DNA of 64,000 nucleotides from Hymenobacter artigasi (GTDB lineage Bacteria; Bacteroidota; Bacteroidia; Cytophagales; Hymenobacteraceae). The position numbers were made by a program, and so were the translations under genes. The stretch is taken from contig NZ_JAAVTK010000010.1 in the NCBI RefSeq assembly GCF_012275535.1, forward strand, positions 1-64,000, in the 5' to 3' direction. The notes beneath the pieces are model-generated. The model was given only the letters and a program-made list of their open reading frames with translations, was not told the DNA's origin and ran no database searches. Shown in pieces: positions 51,167 to 59,828 of this stretch; the stretch's first letter is position 1; the number at the start of each line of letters is the position of its first letter.

Positions 51167-52325
51167 CTCTAATGCACGCCACCACGTAGGCCTGTTCCTC
51201 ATCGGTGAGGGTGGGAAACATGGGGATGCTGAGGCAGTGCGCGTAGTAGTTTTCCGCCAGCGGGAAGTCGCCTTCGCGCCAACCCAAGCCTTCGTAATAC
51301 GGCATGCGGTGCACCGGGATGTAGTGTACCTGCGAAAATATCTGCTTGGTTTTCAGGAAGTTGTATAGCTCCAGCCGATTCGCTACTTGAATGACGTAGA
51401 GGTGGTAGGCGTGGCCGGGCTGGCCGGGGGCCAGCACCGTGAGGCCGGGCATGTGGGCGAAAGCGGCATCGTACTGCGCGGCCAGCTGGCGGCGGCGGGC
51501 GAGGCCTTCATCGGCGCGGGCGAGCTGGCTGAGGCCGAGGGCGCAGTTGAAATCGGGCAGGCGGTAATTGTAGCCCAGCTCCTGCATTTCCATGTACCAG
51601 CCGCCGTCGGGCTCGCGGATGAGGTCGGCCGGGTCGCGGGTGATGCCGTGGGTGCGCAGGCGCAGCAGGTGGTGGAACAAGGCCTCCGAGTTGGTGGTAA
51701 TCATGCCGCCCTCGCCGGTGGCAATGTGCTTCACGGGGTGGAAGCTGAAAATGGCGAGGTCGGCGAAGTTGCCGTTGCCGCAGCGCTGCTCCCGGCCCTG
51801 CGAATCGACGAAAAAGCCGCCGGGCGAGTGGCAGGAATCCTCAATTATCCAGAGGCCAAACTCATTGGCCAGCTGGCGGGCTTTCTCCAAATCAACAGCC
51901 AGCCCGGCGAAATCAACGGGAATGAGGCCGACGAAATAGCCTTTCGGGTGCGCCTCCAGCAGGGCCCGCACCTTCACCAAATCAATCAGGCCCGTGGCCG
52001 GGTCAATGTCGGCAAACTGCACTTCGCCGCCGCAGTAGCGCACGCAGTTGGCCGAGGCCGAGAAGGTGAGGGGCGTGGTGATGACGCGCTGGCCGGGCTG
52101 CACGTTCAGGGCCAGGGCGCAGAGGTGCAGCGCGGCGGTGCCGTTGCTCACGGCCACGGCGTATTTGGCGCCGATGTAGGCGGCAAACTGCTTTTCAAAC
52201 TCGGCCACGGTAGGGCCCTGCGTCAGGTAGTCGGCCTGCAGGGCGGCCGTGACGGCGGCTATGTCGGCCTCGGTGATGTTCTGGCGGCCATAGGGCAGGG
52301 GGCGGGTGGGAGCAACGACGGACAT
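51144..52325 (-). CDS. pseC: UDP-4-amino-4,6-dideoxy-N-acetyl-altrosamine transaminase
   Basis: A 393-residue DegT-type aminotransferase. The PLP lysine is K199 in SFHPVKHIATGEGGMI and the ring-binding Asp is in IIEDSCHSPGG at 160-170. Other marks are LPYGRQNITEADIAAV at 10-25 and VAVSNGTAALHL at 57-68, as in PseC. Converts the PseB product to the 4-amino sugar. I use the ATG at 52325; a GTG two codons upstream overlaps the promoter box. The C-terminal residues LSVEG and the stop come from a repeat arm. Confidence 0.9.
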   Translation of the reverse strand: MSVVAPTRPLPYGRQNITEADIAAVTAALQADYLTQGPTVAEFEKQFAAYIGAKYAVAVSNGTAALHLCALALNVQPGQRVITTPLTFSASANCVRYCGGEVQFADIDPATGLIDLVKVRALLEAHPKGYFVGLIPVDFAGLAVDLEKARQLANEFGLWIIEDSCHSPGGFFVDSQGREQRCGNGNFADLAIFSFHPVKHIATGEGGMITTNSEALFHHLLRLRTHGITRDPADLIREPDGGWYMEMQELGYNYRLPDFNCALGLSQLARADEGLARRRQLAAQYDAAFAHMPGLTVLAPGQPGHAYHLYVIQVANRLELYNFLKTKQIFSQVHYIPVHRMPYYEGLGWREGDFPLAENYYAHCLSIPMFPTLTDEEQAYVVACIREFLSVEG

Positions 52326-52330
52326 AGTCA

Positions 52331-52338
52331 CAAATGTA
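52331..52338 (-). promoter_or_regulatory. Bacteroidota -7 box for pseC (TACATTTG)
   Basis: A perfect TAnnTTTG box on the minus strand, 5 bp before the pseC ATG. Transcription from it would give a leader of only a few nucleotides, or none, so it also argues for the ATG at 52325 over the upstream GTG. Confidence 0.5.
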
Positions 52339-52403
52339 CTGGGGATGCGCCCGCAAATGAAGACGGGGGAGCAGTGAGTAGTTTTTTCCCCTTAGCGAAT
52401 CCG

Positions 52404-52411
52404 TAAGTTTG
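52404..52411 (+). promoter_or_regulatory. Bacteroidota -7 box (TAAGTTTG)
   Basis: A perfect TAnnTTTG box 20 bp before the ATG of the type IX secreted protein gene, divergent from pseC. No clear -33 TTG at the usual distance. Confidence 0.4.
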
Positions 52412-52431
52412 AGTTTAGTTTAACGGAATCT

Positions 52432-54672
52432 ATGCTGAAATCTACCCATTTGGCACCCCGGCATTTTTTGATGGCGGTGGTTTTGCTCGTAATTACTTTC
52501 GGCGGGATTCGCCCCGTGCAGGGGCAGAATACGGAATGGTCGCGCTGGTATTTCGGCAATCAGGCGGGCCTGCGCTTCACTCCTGACTCGGCCGTGGTGC
52601 TCACGGACAGCCGGATGATTAGCGCGTCGGCCAGTGCGAGCCTCTGCGACTCAACGGGCCGGCTCCAGCTCTACAGCAACGGGATGCGGGTCTGGAATGG
52701 CCGCCATCAGCTGATGCGAAACGGGGCCAGCCTGGGCGGCGATTCGCTCAGTTCGCAGGGCTGCGTGGTTGTGCCCCGGCCGGGCGCGGCTGGCCGGTAC
52801 TACCTCTTCACGCTGGATAACTGGCTGGGCCGGAACCCGCGCCGGGGCTTGCGCATGGCCGAGCTCGACGTGGCAGCGGCGGCTGGCCAGGGCGAGGTGC
52901 TGCGCACCAACCAGCCGGTAGTGCCCGATACCCTGCTGCTGCGCCTGGGCCAACACGACTTTATGGAGCAGGCGGCTCTGGTGCGGCACCCCGACGGCCA
53001 TAGCTGGTGGTTGGTGACGCACTTGCTCGATACAAACGTGTTTTTGAGCGTAAGAATCGACGGCGGAGCTTTCACCCGAAGCAGCGTTGTGCTCAGCAGT
53101 GCCGGGCGGGTCCGAACGATATTGCCCGGCAACGCCAACTCGCAGGTCGACGGCGTGGGGTGCATGGCTACGTCGCCCGATGGCCACCGCCTGGCGCTGA
53201 ATTCGCTCATTAATGGTTGCGAAGTATTCAATTTCGACCCGGTGACGGGCCTGGTAAGCGCGCCGGTTTTTCTGGGCTATGGCATCTACAGCTACGGGGT
53301 GACTTTTTCGCCCAACGGCCGCTTGCTGTACTGCTCGCGCCAGGGCCCGGCATTTGGTACGGGCTGTACAAAAAACGCCATTACCGAAGTGCGGCAATTT
53401 GATGTGACCTTGCCCGCAGCATCCATCGCGGCTTCGGCCGTCACCGTGTACAACGGCTGTGGCGCGATGGTATGGGGGCTGCAGCTGGCTCCAAACGGCG
53501 CTATTTACGCGGCCAATCTGCGCACCGATGTTCCCGGGCCGCTCGCCACCGTCCTCGACGTTATCCGGCAGCCCAATGTGCGGGGCGTGGGCTGCCAGTA
53601 CACGTTTGCCGGCCTCGACTTGGGCGTGGGGCATTGGGTGGTGCGCAGTTTTCCCGTGGTGCCCAGCCTGCTGCCCGGCCAGCGCCTGCTGGCTGTGGCA
53701 GCCATGGCCGGCACTATGCCAGGGCCAGGGCCGGGCAATAGTGGCCGGCTGGCTTGCGTGGGCACCGCAGTGGCCTTGCAAGCCACCGGCTCGACCCTGG
53801 GCGCTGTCGGCGATACCCTTGAGTGGGATTTTGGCGACGGCCAGCAGTTGCGCACCGTGCAGCAGCAGGCCAGCCACACCTACCGCTTGCCCGGCAGCTA
53901 CACTGTGCAGGTGCGGCTGCGCAATGGCGGCCAGGTGCAGGCCCTGCGGCAACTAACCCTGGTAACTGTTGCGGCCCCCACCGTAAATCTGGGGCCTGAT
54001 TTGTTGCAATGCGCCGGCCAGGGCGCCACGCTTACCGTGGGCACCCCGCCGCCGGGCACTCGCATCCGGTGGCAGGATAATTCTACGGCTGCTACCTTGG
54101 CCGTCACCGCGCCGGGCCTGTACTGGGCCGAGCTGACCTCCGCCGCCGGCTGCACCGTGCGCGACTCGCTGCGGCTCAGCTGGCACCCGCAAGCCCCGGT
54201 AGTCCTCGTCGCCAACGGCCCGCTGTGCCCGGACAAGCCTGTGCTGCTGAGTGTTGGCGCGCAGCCGGCCAATACGCGCTACCGCTGGCAGGACGGCAGC
54301 ACTGCGCCCGGCTTCACGGCCACCTTGCCCGATACGTACAGCCTTACCCTCACCACGCCCGCCGGCTGCCAGGTAGCGGCCAGTATACTATTGGCCTACG
54401 ACAATGCCGGCGGCTGCGCCCTCACTGGCTCTTTGCCCAACATCATCACGCCGAACAACGACCAGGCCAACGATTATTTCGAGCTCAAAGGCTTGAATGC
54501 CACCGATTGGAACCTCACGATTTTCAACCGCTGGGGCCGCGAAATATTCCGCCAGGCAGCTTATAATAATCGCTGGAATGCCACCGCCCAGCCCGCCGGC
54601 ATGTACTATTACCACTTGGTGAACCCCGCAACCGGCCAGCAGTACAAAGGCTGGCTGGAAGTAGTGAAATAG
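52432..54672 (+). CDS. Secreted PKD-domain protein with type B T9SS C-terminal domain
   Basis: A 746-residue exported protein. The signal region is FLMAVVLLVITFGGIRPVQG. The N-terminal part up to about 430 reads as a beta-propeller-like region of short repeated strands, then a PKD domain (LEWDFGDGQQLRTVQ, near 465-480). Two Ig-like repeats follow, each with a RWQD motif (VNLGPDLLQCAGQGATL opens the first). The C-terminus has the gliding-motility-associated CHU_C/type B sorting domain (PNIITPNNDQANDYFELKGL, then FNRWGREIF). Surface or secreted location through type IX secretion is expected. It splits pseB from pseC. Confidence 0.88.
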   Translation: MLKSTHLAPRHFLMAVVLLVITFGGIRPVQGQNTEWSRWYFGNQAGLRFTPDSAVVLTDSRMISASASASLCDSTGRLQLYSNGMRVWNGRHQLMRNGASLGGDSLSSQGCVVVPRPGAAGRYYLFTLDNWLGRNPRRGLRMAELDVAAAAGQGEVLRTNQPVVPDTLLLRLGQHDFMEQAALVRHPDGHSWWLVTHLLDTNVFLSVRIDGGAFTRSSVVLSSAGRVRTILPGNANSQVDGVGCMATSPDGHRLALNSLINGCEVFNFDPVTGLVSAPVFLGYGIYSYGVTFSPNGRLLYCSRQGPAFGTGCTKNAITEVRQFDVTLPAASIAASAVTVYNGCGAMVWGLQLAPNGAIYAANLRTDVPGPLATVLDVIRQPNVRGVGCQYTFAGLDLGVGHWVVRSFPVVPSLLPGQRLLAVAAMAGTMPGPGPGNSGRLACVGTAVALQATGSTLGAVGDTLEWDFGDGQQLRTVQQQASHTYRLPGSYTVQVRLRNGGQVQALRQLTLVTVAAPTVNLGPDLLQCAGQGATLTVGTPPPGTRIRWQDNSTAATLAVTAPGLYWAELTSAAGCTVRDSLRLSWHPQAPVVLVANGPLCPDKPVLLSVGAQPANTRYRWQDGSTAPGFTATLPDTYSLTLTTPAGCQVAASILLAYDNAGGCALTGSLPNIITPNNDQANDYFELKGLNATDWNLTIFNRWGREIFRQAAYNNRWNATAQPAGMYYYHLVNPATGQQYKGWLEVVK

Positions 54673-54698
54673 CTCCCACGCAGCCGGGTGCATACAAA

Positions 54699-54735
54699 AA
54701 GGGCCGCTTTCATGCTGAAAGCGGCCCTTCTATTT
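54699..54735 (+). terminator. Intrinsic terminator (bidirectional)
   Basis: A 13-pair perfect stem AAGGGCCGCTTTC / GAAAGCGGCCCTT with a 5-nt loop, followed by CTATTTT and preceded by an A run, between the convergent T9SS gene and pseB. Confidence 0.9.
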
Positions 54736-54751
54736 TACATTGCCCGGGGGC

Positions 54752-55771
54752 CTACACCACAAAATCTGCATCAACGTGCAGGCGGATTTCGTCCCGAATC
54801 TGCTCCGCGTCCAGCCATTCCTCGTTGTTGGCCGAGTCGTACTGAAAGCCCAGGGGCACACGCTTGCCGTTGAATTCCTCGATGAACTTGTCCACGTTCC
54901 AGGTGGGCATCGAGGGCAGGATGACGTAATAGCGGTCAAGCTCTACCGTGCTCAGGGCGTCGGTTTCGGTAATCATGGCCTCATGCAGCTTCTCGCCGGG
55001 GCGAATGCCTACGATGAGTTGCTCGCACTCCGGGCCGATGGCGCGGGCCACTTCCGTGATTTTGTAAGAAGGAATTTTCGGTACGAAAATCTCGCCGCCC
55101 CAGGCGTGCTCCAGCGCATAGAGCACCAAATCCACACCTTCTTCGAGCGAGATGTTGAAGCGCGTCATGTCGGGGTGGGTGATGGGCAGCACGCCGGTGT
55201 GGCGCTGTTGCAGGAAGAACGGCACCACCGAGCCGCGCGAACCAATTACGTTGCCGTAGCGCACCACCGAAAAGCGCAGGTCGCGCTTGCCCTTCATGTT
55301 ATTGGCCGCCACAAACAGCTTATCCGAGCACAGCTTGGTGGCCCCGTAGAGGTTGATGGGGGCCGCGGCCTTGTCGGTACTCAGGGCCACCACGTCCTTC
55401 ACCCCGCAGTCGAGGGCGGCGTTTATTACGTTTTCAGCCCCAAAAATATTGGTCTTGATGCACTCCATCGGGTTGTACTCGGCGGCAGGCACCTGCTTGA
55501 GAGCGGCAGCGTGAATCACAATGTCGATGCCCTCGCAGGCGCGGTGTAGGCGCTCGCCATCGCGCACATCGCCAATGAAATAGCGAATGGCCGGGTACTT
55601 GGCCGGGCTGAATTCCTGGCTCATCTCATACTGCTTCAGCTCATCGCGCGAGAATACTACGAGGCGCTTCACCAGCGGAAATTGTTCGAAAACGGTGCGG
55701 ACGAATTGCTTGCCGAAGGAGCCGGTGCCCCCCGTAACGAGGATGGATTTGTGGTTGAGGTCGAGAGCCAT
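54752..55771 (-). CDS. pseB: UDP-GlcNAc 4,6-dehydratase (inverting)
   Basis: A 339-residue extended SDR that starts the pseudaminic-acid pathway by converting UDP-GlcNAc to the 4-keto-6-deoxy altro sugar. The NAD motif is GGTGSFG at 14-20. The family stretch STDKAAAPINLYGATK at about 132-147 carries the DKA and YxxxK residues, and FSRDELKQYEM is typical of PseB/CapD-like enzymes. The start at 55771 (MALDLNHKSILVTGG) is chosen; the upstream extension is not conserved. It has its own terminator and is separated from pseC by a gene on the other strand. Confidence 0.93.
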   Translation of the reverse strand: MALDLNHKSILVTGGTGSFGKQFVRTVFEQFPLVKRLVVFSRDELKQYEMSQEFSPAKYPAIRYFIGDVRDGERLHRACEGIDIVIHAAALKQVPAAEYNPMECIKTNIFGAENVINAALDCGVKDVVALSTDKAAAPINLYGATKLCSDKLFVAANNMKGKRDLRFSVVRYGNVIGSRGSVVPFFLQQRHTGVLPITHPDMTRFNISLEEGVDLVLYALEHAWGGEIFVPKIPSYKITEVARAIGPECEQLIVGIRPGEKLHEAMITETDALSTVELDRYYVILPSMPTWNVDKFIEEFNGKRVPLGFQYDSANNEEWLDAEQIRDEIRLHVDADFVV

Positions 55772-55836
55772 GAAATAGAATAAGCCAAAACAGGACTGCA
55801 AAAGTAGGGTATTCGGGGTTGGCGTTGGGAGTTGTT

Positions 55837-55936
55837 TGTCATCCTGAGCTTGCGACGGACCTTCTCACCGCTGAACGATTTGCAGTAACCCAACCGGCAC
55901 AGCCGTGAGAAGGTCCGTCGCAGGCTCAGGATGACA
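55837..55936. repeat. Long inverted repeat (GTCATCCTGAGC family)
   Basis: Arms of about 32 bp (TGTCATCCTGAGCTTGCGAC and its near-exact complement) sit between divergent pseB and the MBOAT gene, so this is a promoter-bearing gap rather than a gene-end gap. Relatives are at 2008-2041 and 18014-18140. Confidence 0.9.
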
Positions 55937-55982
55937 GAAAAGCTCCCGCTACAATCCTGCCGGCGCTACTTTCGCGTCACGA

Positions 55983-57455
55983 ATGCTATTTAATTCCCTT
56001 CATTTTCTCGTCTTCTTCCCGATTATCGTCGGGCTCTATTACGGCCTGCCGCCGCGCTGGCGCGGCCCGCTGCTGCTGCTGGCCAGCTACTATTTCTACA
56101 TGAGCTGGCGGGCGGTATATGCCCTGCTGCTACTGGCCACCACGCTGCTCGACTACGTCAGCGGCTACCGCATGAGCCTGCTGCCCACCAAGGCGCAACG
56201 GCGGCCCTGGCTCTACCTCAGCCTAGCCAGTAACCTGGGCACGCTGTTCGTTTTCAAGTACTTCAATTTTTTTCGCGATGGCGTGGGGCAGCTGGCCGAG
56301 GCCCTGCATCTGCCGTTTGCGGTGGGCCCCACGCTGGGGCTGCTGCTGCCGGTGGGGGTGTCGTTCTACACGTTTCAGTCGGTGGGCTACATCATTGATG
56401 TGTACCAGGGCCGGCTGGAGGCGGAGCGGAATTTCGGGCGGTTTGCGCTGTTCGTGGCGTTTTTCCCGCAGCTGGTGGCCGGGCCCATCGAGCGCGGCGG
56501 GCACATGCTGCCGCAGTTCCGGCGCGAGCATGCGTTCGATTATGCCCGCATTGTGAGTGGGCTGAGGCTCATGGCCTGGGGCCTGTTTAAAAAAGTGGTG
56601 GTGGCCGACCGGCTGGCCCTGCTCGTCAACCCCGTTTTCAACAACCCGCGCCAGCACCCCGAAGGCCCCCTACTGGTGCTGGCCACACTGGCCTTCACCT
56701 TCCAGATTTACGGCGACTTCTCGGGCTATACCGACATGGCCCGGGGCGCGGCCAGGGTGCTGGGCTTCGATTTCAACCTGAATTTCCGGCAGCCCTACCA
56801 GTCGGTTTCCGTGCCGGATTTCTGGCGGCGCTGGCATATTTCACTGTCGAGCTGGTTTCGGGATTATCTGTATATCCCGCTGGGTGGCAGCCGGGTAAGC
56901 CAGGCCCGGGCATACATCAACCTGCTGATTGTCTTTTTAGTAAGCGGACTCTGGCACGGAGCCAACTGGACGTTTCTGGTCTGGGGCGGCTTGCACGGTG
57001 TGTATCTGGTGCTCAGCACCTGGGGCCGGCCTTTGCGCGAGTGGCTGGCGCAGCGCACGGGGCTGGCGGCGCATCCGGCGGCGCGGCGCGGGGTGGGGGT
57101 GGCCATCACCTTTAGTCTAGTGGCCTACGCCTGGATATTCTTTCGGGCCAATACCCTGGGCGATGCGCTCTTTATCAGCCGCCACCTGTTAAGCGGCTGG
57201 GGCAACCTGGGCGGGCGGGGGCTGGCTACCTTATTACTCGATTTCTCGCAACACTACCGCCCCGAGCTGGCCGTGGCCGCCCTCGGCGTGGGCCTGATGC
57301 TGCTGGTGGAATATTTCGGCAGCCGGCGCAGCCCGCAGGCCTGGCTGGCCGCGCAGCCCTTCGCCACGCGCTGGGTGGGCTACGCGGGGCTGGTCCTGCT
57401 CATCCTCTACCTGGGGGTTTTCAATAGTACCTCGTTTATTTATTTCCAGTTTTGA
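55983..57455 (+). CDS. MBOAT-family O-acyltransferase (AlgI-like)
   Basis: A 490-residue polytopic membrane protein. The MBOAT hallmarks are the conserved VSVPDFWRRWHISLSSWFRD (about 278-297) and the catalytic His in SGLWHGANWTFLVWGG (about 321-336). Such proteins move acyl groups across the inner membrane for O-acetylation of exported glycans, as AlgI does for alginate. The SGNH-like gene follows immediately, which is the usual partner. Nearby pse and flippase genes suggest the target is the locus's surface glycan, but that is inferred. Confidence 0.92.
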   Translation: MLFNSLHFLVFFPIIVGLYYGLPPRWRGPLLLLASYYFYMSWRAVYALLLLATTLLDYVSGYRMSLLPTKAQRRPWLYLSLASNLGTLFVFKYFNFFRDGVGQLAEALHLPFAVGPTLGLLLPVGVSFYTFQSVGYIIDVYQGRLEAERNFGRFALFVAFFPQLVAGPIERGGHMLPQFRREHAFDYARIVSGLRLMAWGLFKKVVVADRLALLVNPVFNNPRQHPEGPLLVLATLAFTFQIYGDFSGYTDMARGAARVLGFDFNLNFRQPYQSVSVPDFWRRWHISLSSWFRDYLYIPLGGSRVSQARAYINLLIVFLVSGLWHGANWTFLVWGGLHGVYLVLSTWGRPLREWLAQRTGLAAHPAARRGVGVAITFSLVAYAWIFFRANTLGDALFISRHLLSGWGNLGGRGLATLLLDFSQHYRPELAVAALGVGLMLLVEYFGSRRSPQAWLAAQPFATRWVGYAGLVLLILYLGVFNSTSFIYFQF

Positions 57456-57457
57456 AA

Positions 57458-58372
57458 ATGCCCGTGCGCGCTGCTGTTTCCAGGTTGCTGCTGCGCCTGT
57501 TGCTCCTGCTGGTAGCGGGCCTGCTGGGGGCCGTGCTATTGGCTCCCGTGGTACTGCGGGGCGGGGTCGATGCGTTCTACGGCCGTTTCACGAGTCCGCC
57601 GGCCGGCTCGCTTGTTCTGGGCACGTCGCGGGCGGCGCAGGGCATTAGGCCAGCGGTGCTCAGCGCAAGGCTGGGAGGGCAGTTCGATGGTCCGCTGCTG
57701 AACTATGCGTTCACGCTCACGCACTCGCCCTACGGTCCGGCTTATTTAGCCAGCATCCGCCGCAAGCTGCGGCCCGAAGTGCGCAACGGCTTGTTTATCA
57801 TTGCCGTCGACCCGTGGTCGCTGTCGCTCACTGGGGCAGAAGGCACCTTTCCGGAGGACCAGTCCTTCATCGGCCAGCTGCACCAGGTCAGCCAGAATCC
57901 CAACCTGCCCTATCTCACCCGCTACCAGACCAAGCCGCTCTACCGCCTGCCCCTCGATTTCGCCACCGCCACCGAACGCCTGCACCCCGACGGCTGGCTT
58001 GAAGTAAATATTGGCACCGACAGCGCCCAGGTGCGCGCCCGCACCGCCCGCAAGCTGCTGGACTACCGCCGGCTGGCCGCCAGCCAGCATTTATCCGAAG
58101 GCCGCCTGCTGGCCCTGCGCCAAACAATTGCGTTTCTCAAGCCGCACGGCCGCGTGGTGCTGGTGCGCCTGCCCGTGGGGCGGTCATTATTGGAGCTAGA
58201 AGATGCTTATCAGCCCGGTTTCGACCAGCAAATGCGCCAGCTTGCTGCGGCCTTTTCCCTGCCTTACCTCGACTATAGCGCCCAGCCCTACGCCACCACC
58301 GACGGCAACCACCTGCAACGGGCGGCCAGCGCGGCATTCAGCCAAAAGCTGGCCGCCGACCTTATTCGTTGA
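57458..58372 (+). CDS. SGNH/AlgX-like O-acetylation partner protein
   Basis: A 304-residue protein with an N-terminal membrane segment (about 9-34, LLLRLLLLLVAGLLGAVLLA) and an SGNH-like domain: the nucleophile block LVLGTSRAAQG at 52-62 and the D-x-x-H pair in TTDGNHL (D282, H285). Likely finishes acetyl transfer in the periplasm with the MBOAT protein. The ATG at 57458 is 2 bp after the MBOAT stop. A TTG at 57452, overlapping that stop by 4 bp, is an alternative start. Ends overlapping the convergent glycosyltransferase by 11 bp. Confidence 0.75.
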   Translation: MPVRAAVSRLLLRLLLLLVAGLLGAVLLAPVVLRGGVDAFYGRFTSPPAGSLVLGTSRAAQGIRPAVLSARLGGQFDGPLLNYAFTLTHSPYGPAYLASIRRKLRPEVRNGLFIIAVDPWSLSLTGAEGTFPEDQSFIGQLHQVSQNPNLPYLTRYQTKPLYRLPLDFATATERLHPDGWLEVNIGTDSAQVRARTARKLLDYRRLAASQHLSEGRLLALRQTIAFLKPHGRVVLVRLPVGRSLLELEDAYQPGFDQQMRQLAAAFSLPYLDYSAQPYATTDGNHLQRAASAAFSQKLAADLIR

Positions 58373-59687
58373 CCAATTTTGCCAGCTGCCCCGCCAGCGC
58401 CCGGCGTGAGTAGCGGGTGTGGCTCACGGCCGGCAGGTCCAGGCTGGGGTTGATGCGCCACCGGGCCACCAGGGCTTCCAGCGTAGCGTGCATCAGGGCG
58501 GTGTTTTCGTAGGGCAGGGCCTGGCCCGCGCCGCATTCTTGCAGCAGATTGTCGGCATCGGAGCCCGCCGGGCCTACGCAGAGGATGGGCTTATTGGCCG
58601 CGAGGTATTCGAACACCTTGCCCGGCAGGATGCCGAAATTGCGTGGCACGTCGGGAATAGCCATGAGCAGGGCCGAGGCTTCGAGCAGGTATTCGACCGA
58701 CTTGTCGTGCGGCACAAAGGCGATAAATTCGGTTATCGGCAGCAGGCCGGCCCGCTCTATCTGGCCGCGCAGCTCATTCGAAACCTGGCCCACGAAGCGC
58801 AGGCGCAGGGGCACGTCGGGGTGGGCGGCGGCGCAGGCGGCCACGGCGTCCAGCAGGCGGTTGATGTGGTAAAGCTCCGTGATGGTGCCGGTGTGCGTGA
58901 TGCGCAGGCAGTCGCGGGGAGGCTGCGAGGACTGGCGAAAGTCCGACTCGTCGTAGCCGTTGGGCAATACGTGGAATTTGGCGGCCGGCAGCTCCGGCAG
59001 CTTGGCCAGAAACAGCCGCTTGGTTTCGGGCGAAGTCACCAGCACGGCATCGGCCTGGCTTAGCACGCGGCGCTCGTAGCGCGCATCGAGCCAGGCAGCC
59101 AGCGGCGTGTGGTGTAGGTCTTTGTAATAATAAATGTCCGTCCAGGGGTCGCGCAGGTCGGCCAGCCAGCGCAGGCCGTGGCGGCGCTGCAGCTCCCGGC
59201 CGATGAGCTGCGTGGAATGCGGCGGCGACGACGTGAGCACGGCGTCGAACTGCTCGCCGGCGGCCAGCAGATTTTCCACGGCGGCCAGCGCGTGGCGGTT
59301 CCAGCCCCGGCGCGGGTCCGGCACAAACAGGTTGCCGCGCACGAAGCGCAGCGCCTGCTGCACCAGCCCGGGCTTGCCTTCGTTGGCGAAGCCGCCGTAG
59401 GGTACGGCGCGGCCCGTCAGCCGCTTATAGCTCTCAAACGGCTCGGTGGTGCCCGTGCGGATAACGCGCACGCCGGGCGGCACTTCGGCCAGCAGGCTTT
59501 CGTCGCGCACGGGGTAGCTGGCCTGGGCCGGGTCTACCGTAATTACGGTGGCCTGCACGTTGAAATGCCCCAGGTGCTTCACAAATTTGAGGCAGCGCTG
59601 CACGCCGGCCCCACCCGACGGCGGCCAGTAATAGGTGATAACGAGCAGGCGCAGTGGGTGGGGGAGTGACACGGTGACCGGAAACAT
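58362..59687 (-). CDS. GT4-family glycosyltransferase
   Basis: A 441-residue GT-B glycosyltransferase. The N-terminal PLRLLVITYYWPPSGGAGVQ at 11-30 and C-terminal VLPNGYDESDF, ITHTGTITELYHINRLLDAV and FEYLAANKPILCVGP are of the GT4 kind. The start at 59687 (MFPVTVSLPHPLRLL) is chosen; the frame stays open far upstream but only as antisense to ffh. Donor and acceptor are unknown. Probably part of the surface-glycan functions of the neighbouring genes. Confidence 0.87.
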   Translation of the reverse strand: MFPVTVSLPHPLRLLVITYYWPPSGGAGVQRCLKFVKHLGHFNVQATVITVDPAQASYPVRDESLLAEVPPGVRVIRTGTTEPFESYKRLTGRAVPYGGFANEGKPGLVQQALRFVRGNLFVPDPRRGWNRHALAAVENLLAAGEQFDAVLTSSPPHSTQLIGRELQRRHGLRWLADLRDPWTDIYYYKDLHHTPLAAWLDARYERRVLSQADAVLVTSPETKRLFLAKLPELPAAKFHVLPNGYDESDFRQSSQPPRDCLRITHTGTITELYHINRLLDAVAACAAAHPDVPLRLRFVGQVSNELRGQIERAGLLPITEFIAFVPHDKSVEYLLEASALLMAIPDVPRNFGILPGKVFEYLAANKPILCVGPAGSDADNLLQECGAGQALPYENTALMHATLEALVARWRINPSLDLPAVSHTRYSRRALAGQLAKLVNE

Positions 59688-59737
59688 AAAGCGGGCCGCG
59701 AAGGTACGCCCGCTGCCGGTTTTCGGCCTTTTGTGGT

Positions 59738-59745
59738 TACTTTTG
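59738..59745 (+). promoter_or_regulatory. Bacteroidota -7 box (TACTTTTG) upstream of ffh
   Basis: A perfect TAnnTTTG box in the divergent gap, 84 bp before the ffh ATG. A -33 TTG at the right spacing is lacking, so this is a weak call. Confidence 0.4.
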
Positions 59746-59828
59746 GGGTTCAATAAAGCAGGTTGCGGAATCAGGCTCTGGCTACGAAGTCCGACCAATC
59801 CGCTCCTAATCCGACTAATCCGTGATTC

